Of a DNA stretch of 17,882 bases, positions 9,682 to 17,882 are shown in pieces. Under the pieces are notes generated by a model. That model was not told the DNA's origin, did not search any database, and saw only the letters and a program-made list of their open reading frames with translations. Every line of letters starts with the position of its first letter. The stretch's first letter is position 1. The position numbers and the translations under genes are program-made. Source of the stretch: Rhizophlyctis rosea (Eukaryota; Chytridiomycota; Chytridiomycetes; Rhizophlyctidales; Rhizophlyctidaceae); the NCBI GenBank assembly GCA_027596075.1, contig JADGJC010000552.1:1-17882 (forward strand). The letters run 5' to 3'.

Positions 9682-11325
9682 ATGTCCACTCCTACTCCCA
9701 TCACCGCCCCCGAGACCGACCCCCTCCTCCACTCCGACCCGCACACCACCGACCCCTTCACCCCACACCCAGACTTCGACCGCCTCGAAAAGGAACGCCA
9801 GGAGCTCCACTCCGGTGGACAGAGGCACGAGAGCGTCGTCGGGGCCCACGAGCCTTCGCACGACGTCGCCGCTGGGACCGGCAGCGGAAAGGAGGAGAGC
9901 GTGAAGAGGGTTGTTGTGATTGCTGTTGACAATTCCAGTACGTGCAAAGCTGCTGCTGTCCGTCTACTACTTTTACATTCCATGCTGACGTTTGATCATC
10001 ACAGAAAACTCCAACACAGCCTTCAACTGGTGCGTCGAAAACTTTCTCCGCCGCCAAACCGACCTCGCGGTCCTCGTCAACGTGCGCCCCAACCCGATGG
10101 TGCCTGGGCCGTTCGGGACCGCGTACATGGATTACACGGGTAAGAGTCATTGCCCTGCAAGGCAGCATCATGCGTTGGATGGTGGGTGTGTCTTGGTGTG
10201 TGTTGAGGGAATTCGGCGGGAAGGGAGGGGTTGCCAGGAGCAGGCGGAGGTGATGATCGTGAATGTGCAACGTCGTGGGATGTCTTCGCTCCGCTCAGCT
10301 CCATCAAAATGGAATGCTCCTGATCTGCAGCTCCATGGATGAGATGTTTTGCTCTTTTCTGGGGCGTTGATGCAACCCGGCTCAATTGGAAGACTGTTCG
10401 AGGAATCAAGGAGATACAAACACAAACAATACCCATCAGATATCCAACCCTCTAACCTCATTTCCATCCCACCATTGGCATACCTAGACTACCTCACTCA
10501 GATCGACGAAAAGGTACCTACTTTGTAGTCGGAGTTCGTGATCGTTATCTACTTGCATGATTACACAACCATCTCATCTTGCTTCGACATGGATCTGATC
10601 ATTTTCCCTCTGACGCTAGAACCGCCACGAAGCTCACACCCTCCTCCACCACTACCTCGGCATCTTGCACAAAAACCAGGCACAGTACACCCCATGCTCC
10701 CAGTACCGCATCGAAGATTTATGTGTATCCACTCACACACAATCTCCCTTCCTTCGCATATAGATCCACGCCAAAGCCATCGCGATGCGCGGCGACGCGC
10801 GCGACGAGATCTGCCGCAAAGTCGAGGAAGTGAAGGCCGATTGTTTGGCGTTGGGGTCGAGGGGGCAGGGTGCTTGGAGGCGGTGAGTAGTCCATTCGGA
10901 GCTTTTGAAAGTGTTTTCCGTAGCTGCGCTAAGTTTGTATCGATATTCTGTGAACAGCACGTTCCTCGGAAGCGTTTCGGGTAAGTTTCGCCCAAGCTAC
11001 AAGTTACATTTTGTGGAAGCTGCGTCGGTTGTTCCGGATGCTCGTCGTGGTGCAATGATGTTTCCTCGAATTGGTACCTTTGCTTCTATCCCTGTGCACC
11101 TTCATCTCAAACTCACCGCACCTCGTTCGCACCTCCCGTCCCGCCCTTCACAAACCAGACCACTGCATCCACCACGTCAAGTGCCCCGTCATCATCATCA
11201 AAGATTCGGACCCTTACAAGTCCGCATCCGCTGCCTCCCAGACCAGCCCGCAAGACCAGGACGCTCCGGCCGCCGAGTCGGGAGAAGTTCCGGTCCAACT
11301 CATGCCGTCGTCGATCATCCATTAA
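9682..11325 (+). CDS. Universal stress protein (UspA-fold, 7 exons, about 261 residues)
   Basis: A nucleotide-binding universal stress protein, a family linked to stress responses; the exact role here is unknown. Model: join(9682..9937, 10005..10139, 10488..10513, 10620..10679, 10764..10882, 10958..10980, 11159..11325). After a disordered N-terminus of about 74 residues, with an acidic dileucine ETDPLL at 11-16, the Usp domain opens with VKRVVVIAVDNSKNS (74-88) and closes with CPVIIIKDSD (215-224). The ATP-binding loop G-x2-G-x9-G-S is present (GSRG at 190-193, GS at 203-204), so it resembles the ATP-binding subgroup. Introns are 67, 348, 106, 84, 75 and 178 nt; donors 1, 2, 3, 5 and 6 are GT. 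The fourth donor is uncertain: family alignment wants ILHKNQ followed by IHAKAIAMRGD, which needs a GC...AG intron (10680-10763); the in-phase GT alternative (10725-10763) is only 39 nt and adds 15 residues. A minisatellite follows the stop. Confidence 0.85.
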
Positions 11326-11371
11326 GCGTTGTGGCAGGTGAAAATAGGGTGGAGATTCAGGTTGTACTTTG

Positions 11372-11573
11372 ATGTAGGGGGTGGTTTTGGATGTAGGGGT
11401 GTGTATGTGGTAGTTGTGCATGTGGCGGTTTTGCATGTGGGGGTTTGTATGTAGCAGTTTGCATGTAGCACTTTTGCATGTGGCAGTTTTGCATGTAGCA
11501 GTTTTGCATGTAGCAGTTTTGCATGTAGCAGTTCTGCGTGTAGCAGTTTTGCATGTAGCAGGCGCATGTAGCT
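11372..11573. repeat. 15-bp minisatellite downstream of the stress-protein gene
   Basis: A tandem array of about 11-13 units with consensus TTTTGCATGTAGCAG begins about 50 bp after the stop codon at 11325. The central units (about 11475-11560) are nearly exact; the outer ones have drifted (GTGGCGG, GTGGGGG and similar). As the unit is a multiple of three, several frames stay open through it and give repetitive peptides such as ATCKT; I regard these as by-products. It probably lies in the 3' UTR or just beyond. Confidence 0.85.
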
Positions 11574-12043
11574 TGAAGTTCTTCCCTTGTACGTGTGGTT
11601 TTGTTTGTATTTTGTTTTGCATGTTCAACAAGCTTTTTGAATGTGAGCTTTTTGGTTGCTGCCCGTGACGAAGCATTCGTATTGTTAGGCAAAGAAATAC
11701 GGGGGCAAAAACAGCATGTCAAAATATCATCCGCAGCTCCCAGTATCCAAACCCTTTTCGTCAATCTTTATTCAAGATGTTTTTCTTGAAGACAACATGC
11801 AGACCCGTGGCGCATCGCACCAGCCACACGTAAACAAACTACTCCCAGCCATTCTTCCATGCATAACACGATTCTTCGAGAACTCCGTCCATTGGGCACA
11901 TTAGGTATTTACTATATTCAACGTACTACAAAGGTCTACTTCTTTTTTCTATGATGAGATGGCAGTAAAGTTCTCCAAATCACGAAATTTGCTGTGATCT
12001 TCAGAATCCAACTTGGCATATTGAAATTACTCCAGATCACCCT
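11574..12043. other. Intergenic space between two convergent genes
   Basis: This separates the 3' ends of the stress-protein gene (plus) and the RNase T2 gene (minus). No open frame here has recognisable content. It presumably holds both 3' UTR ends and transcription termination signals, but I could not pick a specific polyadenylation site. Confidence 0.55.
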
Positions 12044-13161
12044 CTAAAGGTAGGAGGAATGGGGCTGGGGCTTGTACACAATAGCCGTAACATTGCAAGA
12101 AGCGACATATGCGGAGGGGACAGGCTTCTGGGTGTCGAACTTGAAGTTGGGACGGGCGGTGGTGGAGATCCAGATTTCCCTATCGGGAAAAACCACACAT
12201 AAGCACACTTCGCACTAACAATCTTCCCAACCACAAATCAAACACTTACGTCAAATACGAACGCCCATCATCACCCTTAGCACAAGTGATGGAAGCTTCG
12301 TAGCCGATGCCACGGACGATAGCCTCCTGGAACTGTTGGATGGTGTACGTCTTGGTCGAGGAGGGGACGACACCGCCCTTCTTGAGGATGTCGAAGAGGT
12401 TGTAGCGGGGGTAGAGGGACATGGCGGCTTTGAAGTAGTCGAGGATGGGGAAGTAGGATTTGAAAGTTTTGCCGTAGCATTCGGGGTTGAGGGTTGACAT
12501 GCAGGTTCCGTGCTGATGAATATAATATTAGGAGATGGGTCAGCTAACCCAACTTTGGAAAGTCTCCCACTCCGTAGGAAAAGGCTCCAGAGACGAATGG
12601 ATGCCTCACCTTGGTAAACTCATGACTCCACATCCAATTATAATCCCCATTAGCACCCATCCAAACTTTCTTCATCTTCTCAAACAACCCCTTATCCTGC
12701 TTCTTAACAACATCATACGTCTCCTGGTTCCCGTATTCATGGACACAACCCAAGTTGTCACTGCTGAACGTGCCGTCACAGTAGTCAGGCCACAACCCGT
12801 GGATGGTCCAGGCGTCTTTGGGGAGGGAGTTGATGGTGGATTGGGCGCAGGTGTTGTTGGAGTTGGCGCAGTAGCCCATGGTCCAGTTTTGGGCGAAGAC
12901 TACGAGGCCTTGGGTGGGGACGCAGCAGCCATCAAAGTAGGGGGTGGGGTGGAAGGTGCTGTTGGAGCAGCCGCGAGCGGTCTGGTGGGTGGGGTGATTA
13001 GTTTGTTGGTAACTTGTTGTCGACTGGTGGTGAGCGCCGGCAGCCATACATACCTCGGGGCAGAGATCCAACTGGGGCACGCCAGGCAACTTGACGTACC
13101 CAGCGTTCACGGAAGAAACGCCAAGGAGAGCGGCGGAGGCAACGGCGATGAGGTTCAACAT
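12044..13161 (-). CDS. Secreted ribonuclease T2 (4 exons, 292 residues)
   Basis: An extracellular or vacuolar endoribonuclease of the RNase T2/Rh family, which cuts RNA through 2',3'-cyclic phosphate intermediates. Model: complement(join(12044..12179, 12250..12512, 12610..12981, 13054..13161)). Introns of 70, 97 and 72 nt start GTAAGT, GTGAGG and GTATGT and keep the frame. A signal peptide (MLNLIAVASAALLGVSSVNA) opens the protein, so the ATG at 13161 is preferred over an in-frame one at 13251. Both active-site blocks are complete: CAS I WTIHGLWPDYCDG (His97) and CAS II HEFTKHGTC (Glu157, Lys160, His161). Intron 2 falls exactly between Lys160 and His161. Cysteines suitable for the family disulphides lie at 34, 41, 55, 56, 74, 81, 104, 115 and 164. 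Sequons NST (43), NWT (68) and NNT (78) suggest N-glycosylation. The length is normal for fungal members and nothing appears broken. Confidence 0.94.
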
Positions 13162-13221
13162 TTTTTCTCTTTGCTTCTGATTGACCAACCGAACAACTGG
13201 GGAATGGATGTTGGTATTCGC

Positions 13222-13228
13222 TTTTATG
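13222..13228 (-). promoter_or_regulatory. TATA-like box of the RNase T2 gene
   Basis: On the minus strand a CATAAAAG motif lies about 60 nt upstream of the chosen start codon at 13161. This spacing would suit a fungal TATA element with a short leader, and it makes an ATG at 13251, which lies upstream of the motif, unlikely as the start. The call rests on sequence and position only. Confidence 0.35.
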
Positions 13229-14825
13229 ATGATGACCGGAAGGGGGCTCATCCATATCCAGCAGCCGACGCGCGGAGATCGCTGAAACTATCCCATCGTC
13301 CAGCCTACCCAATTGAACATTCCACGGCGCCACGACAGCGCGTGCAGACAGCAAAGAGAAGGAAAACGTGTTCCATTTCGCCCATCAACCCATAAACGCG
13401 CTTTCCGTGTCTAACTTTTGACTCTTGTAAAACCTTCACGGTTGGTGCCCTTGCTGCGGAGTTGCTTTATATGGTCGAAATTGCGCGGGTTGAGCTTCCA
13501 CGAGTTGGCGTTTTTGTGGGATGATCATGACCAATGGATCAGGGGAACGTGCCAGCTGCGCACAGCAGTCAAACTGTCAAGTCTTCAAAACCTGAACAAT
13601 ACCGGTAAACGACCAAAGTCATCAGATGCATCATCTTGATGGGTTAGGCCTGTCAATCACGTCGCCGAGAAAGTTCCGGCGCAACGCATTTTGATATCAT
13701 GACCGGACTGGAACTGGTTTACTCACTAATCTGGATAGATTGTTGCAATCCAACGCATGGGTTGTACTCGACCATAATGGCATGTTGATGATGCTCAGTG
13801 CAACCTTGCGTCCATTCCACTGAAGTTATGTTTGGTCACTACTAGTCGCATGCCACCATCAAAGTTCATTTCATATGGGGACAGTCGCTGTGCCATCAAC
13901 TGTGGGGACTTTCCTCATCAAGATCTTAATCAAGATGTCCAAATGGACCGAAGTCGCACGAACCCATTTCTTTTTTCCGCCGGTGTTGCACAAAGTCATA
14001 AGCTACAACTCTAACAAAATCATAAAAGCAGCAGACCTCCCCCCGGCCCCAGTTGAAAATTCGTGGTCTCGGCGTATAGTTCCCATGTTGAGCTGTCGGA
14101 CTGCCCCTTCGTTACTCTTGTGGTGCACACTATTCTTCACCATATCCGGATTGGTGAAAGGCTCATAGGCTTGCTCGAGTTTCGAAGTTTGCAAGCTTGT
14201 TATCCACTTCCAGTTGATACAGTGTGGAAGTGGGACTGAGGCTTTTTGTGCCTTGGCGCAAATGTCTCTCCGCTTACACCTGGCCGGTTGGATTGCCAAA
14301 CTGTATCTGGTTGCCACTGAGGGAAATAACATTGTGTTGGGCCGTGGGAAAATCCTCCTTGTTCTTCGGACCTGGGGGTCCGGTGGCACAGTCGGTTTAC
14401 GCCGGCACAGTCATCGGGCATTCACCAATCACAGGGTGACTGCGCCACGCCATTGGTGGCACAGTTACTGTCAGAATTTTCTTCATCTTGTTTATTTACT
14501 CGTTGCATGGTGTGGGAACTTGCTGGTGACCATTGGAGCACGGACTCGTGTCCGCCATCATCTGGAGTAAACGAAGGAGTTTGGCATAGTACGTACAGTA
14601 TTCGACTGGCAATGGGTGAGTTAAGTGGTGCAGTTGCGGCTTCTCTTTAGGAATTGACCCACTAAAGCTCGTCCACCTCACGATTCCAGGGCCAGCACAC
14701 ACATAACCCCTCTCACCCACACCTTGCACCCAACGATGCCACCAACAACTCCAAAACACCGAAACCTAATAAACAGTCGACGCTCTCAAACTCCCAACCA
14801 TCACTTTCACACCGTCCTCACCCAG
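13229..14825. other. Intergenic sequence, no supportable gene
   Basis: About 1.6 kb upstream of the RNase T2 gene shows only short frames on both strands (up to 128 codons, 14003-14389 minus), none with a recognised motif. A candidate 5' part of the first decayed gene copy may begin near 14827. No repeat or RNA gene was seen. Confidence 0.45.
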
Positions 14826-14826
14826 C

Positions 14827-15130
14827 ACCACTGGCACACGTACTAGCAGCGCATCCATACCTTACATACCTCGCCTCCCCCCAACCAACGCAGCGCCTGA
14901 ATTTCCACTCCTCCGACAAAGCTCTCTCAGGCTACCGCCTCCTTCTACACCCTTTTCTCTTTCCCATTCCCACCCTCCCACAACACAAAAGTGATCTCCG
15001 CAACCTCGCGTCCAAGAACTCCACTTTCTCGACACTCCCCACTCACACTCTGGGAGGCTCACAAACACTCCCTCCTCAAACCAACTCATCCAAACGCTTC
15101 GTAGGCTCTCGTCAAGGCTCACTTTACTAC
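14827..15130 (+). other. Possible 5' coding segment belonging to the decayed copy 1
   Basis: One plus-strand frame stays open from at least 14790 to a TGA at about 15139. It reads like a folded-protein N-terminus (for example HPYLTYLASPQPTQRL, then SSDKALSGYRLLLHPF) before becoming low in complexity. It lies just upstream of, and on the same strand as, decayed copy 1 (15340-15730). A very loose resemblance to the start of Pex11-type peroxisome proliferation proteins can be argued, but I would not assign it. It may be chance. Confidence 0.2.
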
Positions 15131-15339
15131 TGACTGGTTTTGAAGGAGGGATTGGCACGGAATGTGGTGTGGTACTGTCAGAAGCGGCCGTATCTAGCGT
15201 AGGTTGGGGATCGTGGGCCGGAGTGTGATTAGATGAGGTGTAAGGAGACGGTTGAGGGGGAGTAAGACGAGTTTGAGGTTGTTGATGTTTCCGGGTGTAT
15301 TTTTTGGGAAGTGTCGTTGGTGCGGCGCAGGGTGGGTGG

Positions 15340-15730
15340 ATTGAGAACGATGGCTTCACGACCGTTCGCGAACGAAATGCAGGACCCTTCCCTCTACCAT
15401 CTCCATACCATCCTATCCTAAAACCGAACCCAAATAACAATCCTCATAACCCACGCCATCCAAACCCTCGCATCAACCTACGGGCTCCTCTCCCCATCTC
15501 CCCTCACCACCCCTCTCCCCCTCCCTCGAATCGAAATACCGCCCAATCCTCCTACACCATCATTTTTGTCCTCCCTCGACACGATCTACATGCCGCACGC
15601 TAGCATGGCGACGCAGGCGGGGATGGTGAGGAGTGCGGTGTTGGGGGGAGTGTTTGTTGGGTACCACCATTGTCCGTATTGGGATAGTGAGATGTATGAG
15701 TTGTGGAGGGTTAGGTTGGGTGGTAGGTAG
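15340..15730 (+). pseudogene. Decayed copy 1 of an unrecognised, tandemly duplicated gene (3' part)
   Basis: Family unknown. The 3' frame is open from about 15422 to a TAG at 15728-15730. It ends with a hydrophobic, glycine-rich segment and a striking motif: MATQAGMVRSAV, LGGVFVG, then YHHCPYWDSEMYEL. A second copy lies 1027 bp downstream (16370-16745). Between copies most differences in this last stretch are synonymous or conservative, so it was coding in this frame. Compared with copy 2, copy 1 lacks one base near 15550-15560, which throws SLESKYR-type sequence out of frame with the SLDTIY part, and it has lost the GT donor copy 2 keeps after LAVSLALN. It therefore looks broken, unless an unseen intron restores the frame. 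The hydrophobic parts suggest a membrane protein. Confidence 0.5.
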
Positions 15731-15751
15731 AGAAAATGCTATTCCATCACT

Positions 15752-15838
15752 GCTGGTAAGTCTCGCTGCTTTCTAAAAGAACTTATAAATGTCGCTCCTT
15801 CCGCTAACCGCATTTGCTAACTGACCCCCCCTCAGCAA
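15752..15838 (+). other. Intron-like segment between the two decayed copies
   Basis: A GTAAGT donor near 15751, a GCTAACTGAC branch-like site and a pyrimidine-rich CCCCCCTCAG acceptor near 15838 form a normal-looking fungal intron of about 87 nt. Splicing would join an ATG-led MLFHHC frame (from 15739) to an open segment that stops at about 15890. This is probably the 5' end of decayed copy 2, with later stops, rather than an independent gene. Confidence 0.3.
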
Positions 15839-16164
15839 GGGCATACTTATCGAGCTTTCTCACGACACAACTCTCTCATACAACTCGTAAAGCCTCAGCT
15901 TCGCTTCGTATGCCCTTTCGTTGATATTCCAAATATCCATCCGAATCTGAGAAAGCGCCATGTCTAGCCAGGTATGGGAAACTGTTGTTTAGACTTGTAC
16001 TTGTGGAACGAGTGTTGCCCCATTGGCTGTGCGATCGCTCCAATGCTCCGCAAGTATCCTCATACCGTGCACTCACACCACCCTATCATTTATGATATTA
16101 AAGAGGGCTCGAAGAACTTCCAGGTCTCTTTGCGGGCACGTCAAAGTCTCCGCTGAGCAGGCAA

Positions 16165-16745
16165 AGGGCGCCCCTCAATACGCTTTAAGACACAAACTCC
16201 GGCTTGCGTGAGTTCGGCCTCTTCGTCGCTCCGGCAAGCATTTTGCTCATCGTCATTAGGTACGGGTTGTATGTTTGGAGGGGGAGGAAGATCAAGATGA
16301 GGGGGTACGTGTCTTATATGATCGCATTCCCTACTCTTCTCGCGCTAACTCACGCACGCTATAGATGGCGGCCATTACGACGTGGTGCTGGCGGTTTCGT
16401 TGGCGTTGAATGTGTAAAACCCTCCCTCCACCATCCATATAACGACACCATTCCACCCTTACCACTAAGCCCCAACAACAACCCTCATTACCCACGCAAC
16501 CGGAACGCTCGAACCAAACTAAGTCTCCCCTCCACACGCCTCTCCGCGTCACTCGAATCAAAATACCGCTCAATCCTCTTTACACCTTCGTTCTCGTCCT
16601 TCCTCGACTAGATCTACACGCCGCTTTCTAAAATTGCGTCGCAGGCGGGGATGTGAGGACTGCAGTGATGGGGGGTGTTGTTGTTGGGTACCATCACTGT
16701 CCGTATTGGGATAGTGAGATGTATGAGTTGCGGAGCGTTCGTATG
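16165..16745 (+). pseudogene. Decayed copy 2 of the unrecognised, tandemly duplicated gene
   Basis: Homologous to 15340-15730; a 33-bp block is identical (16698-16730 against 15671-15703). Splice-like pieces remain: GTGAGT...TTAG (16207-16258), an exon reading YGLYVWRGRKIKMRG, GTACGT...TATAG (about 16304-16373) with a GCTAACTCAC branch site, then HYDVVLAVSLALN and a GTAAAA donor. Downstream, LITHATGTLEPN ends in a stop where copy 1 continues. SLESKYRSILFTPSF runs into a TAG where copy 1 has ACG, in the SLD-TIY segment. One base is missing after QAGM, shifting the frame before the conserved GYHHCPYWDSEMYEL. The phases across the second intron also do not match. These breaks make it a pseudogene on present evidence. 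No RIP-like excess of transitions was obvious by eye. Confidence 0.5.
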
Positions 16746-17045
16746 GTAAGCATCCTCTTCAATCAATCTTGAAATGCTTGTGCATTTCCGCAACACTGAA
16801 GGTTCATGACTCATGCCGATTGCCATTGATCAGGGCCATCTAGCAATGTCGAAACCAAGTTGACCAAGTTGCCTCTCGTCATCCAAATACAAAATGATGA
16901 TCATGTCTTGAACACAGCGGATCATGTTGGAAGAATTGCCCTTAGTGAAAGCATGTTCAAATCACAACGGAAACCATATAAATCAAGTGATGCAATGTTG
17001 TATTTTACATTGTGCGAAGTATGTACATGGTGGATCCATCTGGAT
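16746..17045. other. Intergenic sequence downstream of the RRM gene
   Basis: About 300 bp between decayed copy 2 and the RRM gene's stop codon. A plus-strand frame (16860-17231) crosses it but is antisense to the RRM gene's last exon. Nothing else is supported. Confidence 0.5.
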
Positions 17046-17882
17046 TCACTTTGCCCCACCAAACCAGCTGGTGAAACGGGAGACGAGTCCTCCGAAGAGG
17101 CCACCCCCCTCATTGCCCTTGCCTTGGTCGTCGTCCTTTCTACCACGGCGCTTGTTGGTGCGATCTTCGTGCCGGCTTGTGGTGCTTCGAGCAGCTTTTT
17201 GACTCCACGTACCGCTCGTAGCTGGAACTAGTTCGATTCGATATCCTCTGACCATGATGTGACCTGCTTCAATTGCGTTGTTCCGGCCTTGTAAAGTTTG
17301 GAAGATACACCACCCATAGTCCATGCGCTTGCTTCCGCGTTGGTGACGTTCGCAGTCGTGGCTAAAAGGCGATGGTCAGCATCTCATGCATACTGCAAAC
17401 AAATGGTGAACATACACTGCCCCGAACTGTGAGAGAGCTTCAATTATCTCAGCTTCATGTATCGACAGCTTCCACTCGCGCACATAAACTTTGCGGCTTA
17501 TCATAGGGGTATCTGGCCGGTTGGAAGTTGTCGTGTAGGTTTGATCCGGAGTGGACGGCGTGAAGTTCGAAATTTGGGACATTGGCGGGTACAGCGTTTG
17601 ATTATGACTGGAGGGCAGGAAGGTCGAGTTCTGCGGCACCGCATAGTGCGTTTGATCATGACTGGAGGGCATGAAGGGCGAGTTCTGGTGCACTGGCAGG
17701 TACTGTGTTTGATCATGACTGGAGGGCGTGAAGTTCGAGTTCTGCGGCACCGGGTATTGCATTTGATCATGACTGGAGGGCATGAAGGGCGAGTTCTGGT
17801 GCACCGGCAGGTACTGTGTTTGATCATGACTGGAGGGCGTGAAGTTCGAGTTCTGCGGCACCGGGTATTGCCTTTGATCATG
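17046..17882 (-). CDS. RNA-binding protein with one RRM and a Q/N/S/P-rich tandem-repeat region (5' partial)
   Basis: The 3' part of a gene; the start lies beyond the window edge and the frame is open at 17882. Model: complement(join(17046..17361, 17416..>17882)). The 54-nt intron starts GTATGT, ends TTTTAG, has a CTGACC branch site and splits the RRM. Joined, the domain runs from KVYVREW (RNP2-like beta strand), through IHEAEIIEALSQFGAV (helix 1), RMDYGWCIFQT (RNP1-like) and NNAIEAGHIMVRGYRIELVP. RNP1 keeps the aromatic/glycine pattern. The domain is followed by a basic K/R-rich linker (KKR-type, GRKDDDQGKG) and a short aromatic C-terminus (FTSWFGGAK). Upstream are at least five imperfect 18/19-residue repeats (NSxFxPSSHDQTQY). 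Q/N/S/P-rich regions next to RRMs are typical of proteins that form RNA granules; that role is inferred. Confidence 0.82.
17595..17882. repeat. In-frame tandem repeat alternating 54 and 57 nt (111-nt super-repeat)
   Basis: The marker GATCATGACTGGAGGGC (GATTATGACTGG in the most 3' coding unit) recurs at 17600, 17654, 17711, 17765, 17822 and, cut by the edge, 17876. The spacings are 54, 57, 54, 57 and 54 nt. Odd and even units differ (PVHQNSPFMPSSHDQ against VPQNSNFTPSSHDQ), so two-unit blocks of 111 nt appear to have been duplicated together. Units near the edge are almost identical; those nearer the RRM have diverged. Confidence 0.9.

Noticed and set aside
9758..10467. Overlapping minus-strand frames of 99-170 codons
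   Set aside because: They are antisense to exons 1-2 and intron 2 of the stress-protein gene and have no recognisable content.
11113..11764. Minus-strand frames with repeated ATCKT, LLHAK or NCYMQ peptides
   Set aside because: They arise because the 15-bp minisatellite is a multiple of three and stop-free in several frames. All three frames give repeats, none has flanking domains, and one overlaps the stress-protein gene.
12535..13395. 286-codon plus-strand open frame
   Set aside because: It lies antisense to the RNase T2 gene, whose catalytic motifs and introns are unambiguous on the minus strand.
14862..15440. 192-codon minus-strand open frame
   Set aside because: It overlaps decayed copy 1 and its upstream segment on the other strand. 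It has no recognised domain, and copy-to-copy conservation in the neighbouring block supports the plus strand.
16860..17231. 123-codon plus-strand frame ending in a hydrophobic stretch
   Set aside because: Its second half is antisense to the last exon of the RRM gene, which is supported by RNP motifs and a clean intron.

Overview
The window looks like nuclear DNA of a fungus. The genes are split by short GT...AG introns, mostly 54 to 106 nt, with CTGAC/CTAAC-type branch sites. The recognisable products are a universal stress protein, a secreted RNase T2 and an RRM protein, all families common in fungi. No rRNA, canonical tRNA, CRISPR array or intact transposase was seen. I cannot place the lineage more exactly, although six introns in a 261-residue gene suggests an intron-rich lineage.

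Layout: (1) 1-933 has no supportable gene. (2) 934-2705, minus strand: a three-exon gene for a 403-residue, mostly disordered protein that I do not recognise; its first intron is 477 nt and carries a degenerate repeat. (3) About 2.7-9.68 kb: nearly 7 kb without a convincing gene. It holds simple repeats upstream of the previous gene, one tRNA-like or SINE-like element at about 3.6 kb, and scattered short open frames that may be gene relics or chance. (4) 9682-11325, plus strand: a seven-exon universal stress protein (UspA fold) gene, followed by a 15-bp minisatellite. (5) 12044-13161, minus strand: a four-exon secreted ribonuclease T2 gene, convergent with the stress-protein gene. (6) 13.2-14.8 kb: no gene seen. 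(7) About 14.8-16.75 kb, plus strand: two diverged tandem copies of an unrecognised gene, both apparently broken. (8) 17046-17882, minus strand: the 3' part of a gene for an RRM protein with a tandem Q/N/S/P-rich repeat region, cut by the window edge.

The genes do not form an obvious pathway. The most interesting items are the twin decayed copies with a conserved Y-H-H-C-P-Y-W motif, the alternating 54/57-nt repeat in the RRM gene, the two unusually long introns that share a short motif, and the Pol III-type element near 3.6 kb. Exon models are by eye from splice signals, reading-frame continuity and family similarity; no transcript or database search was available.
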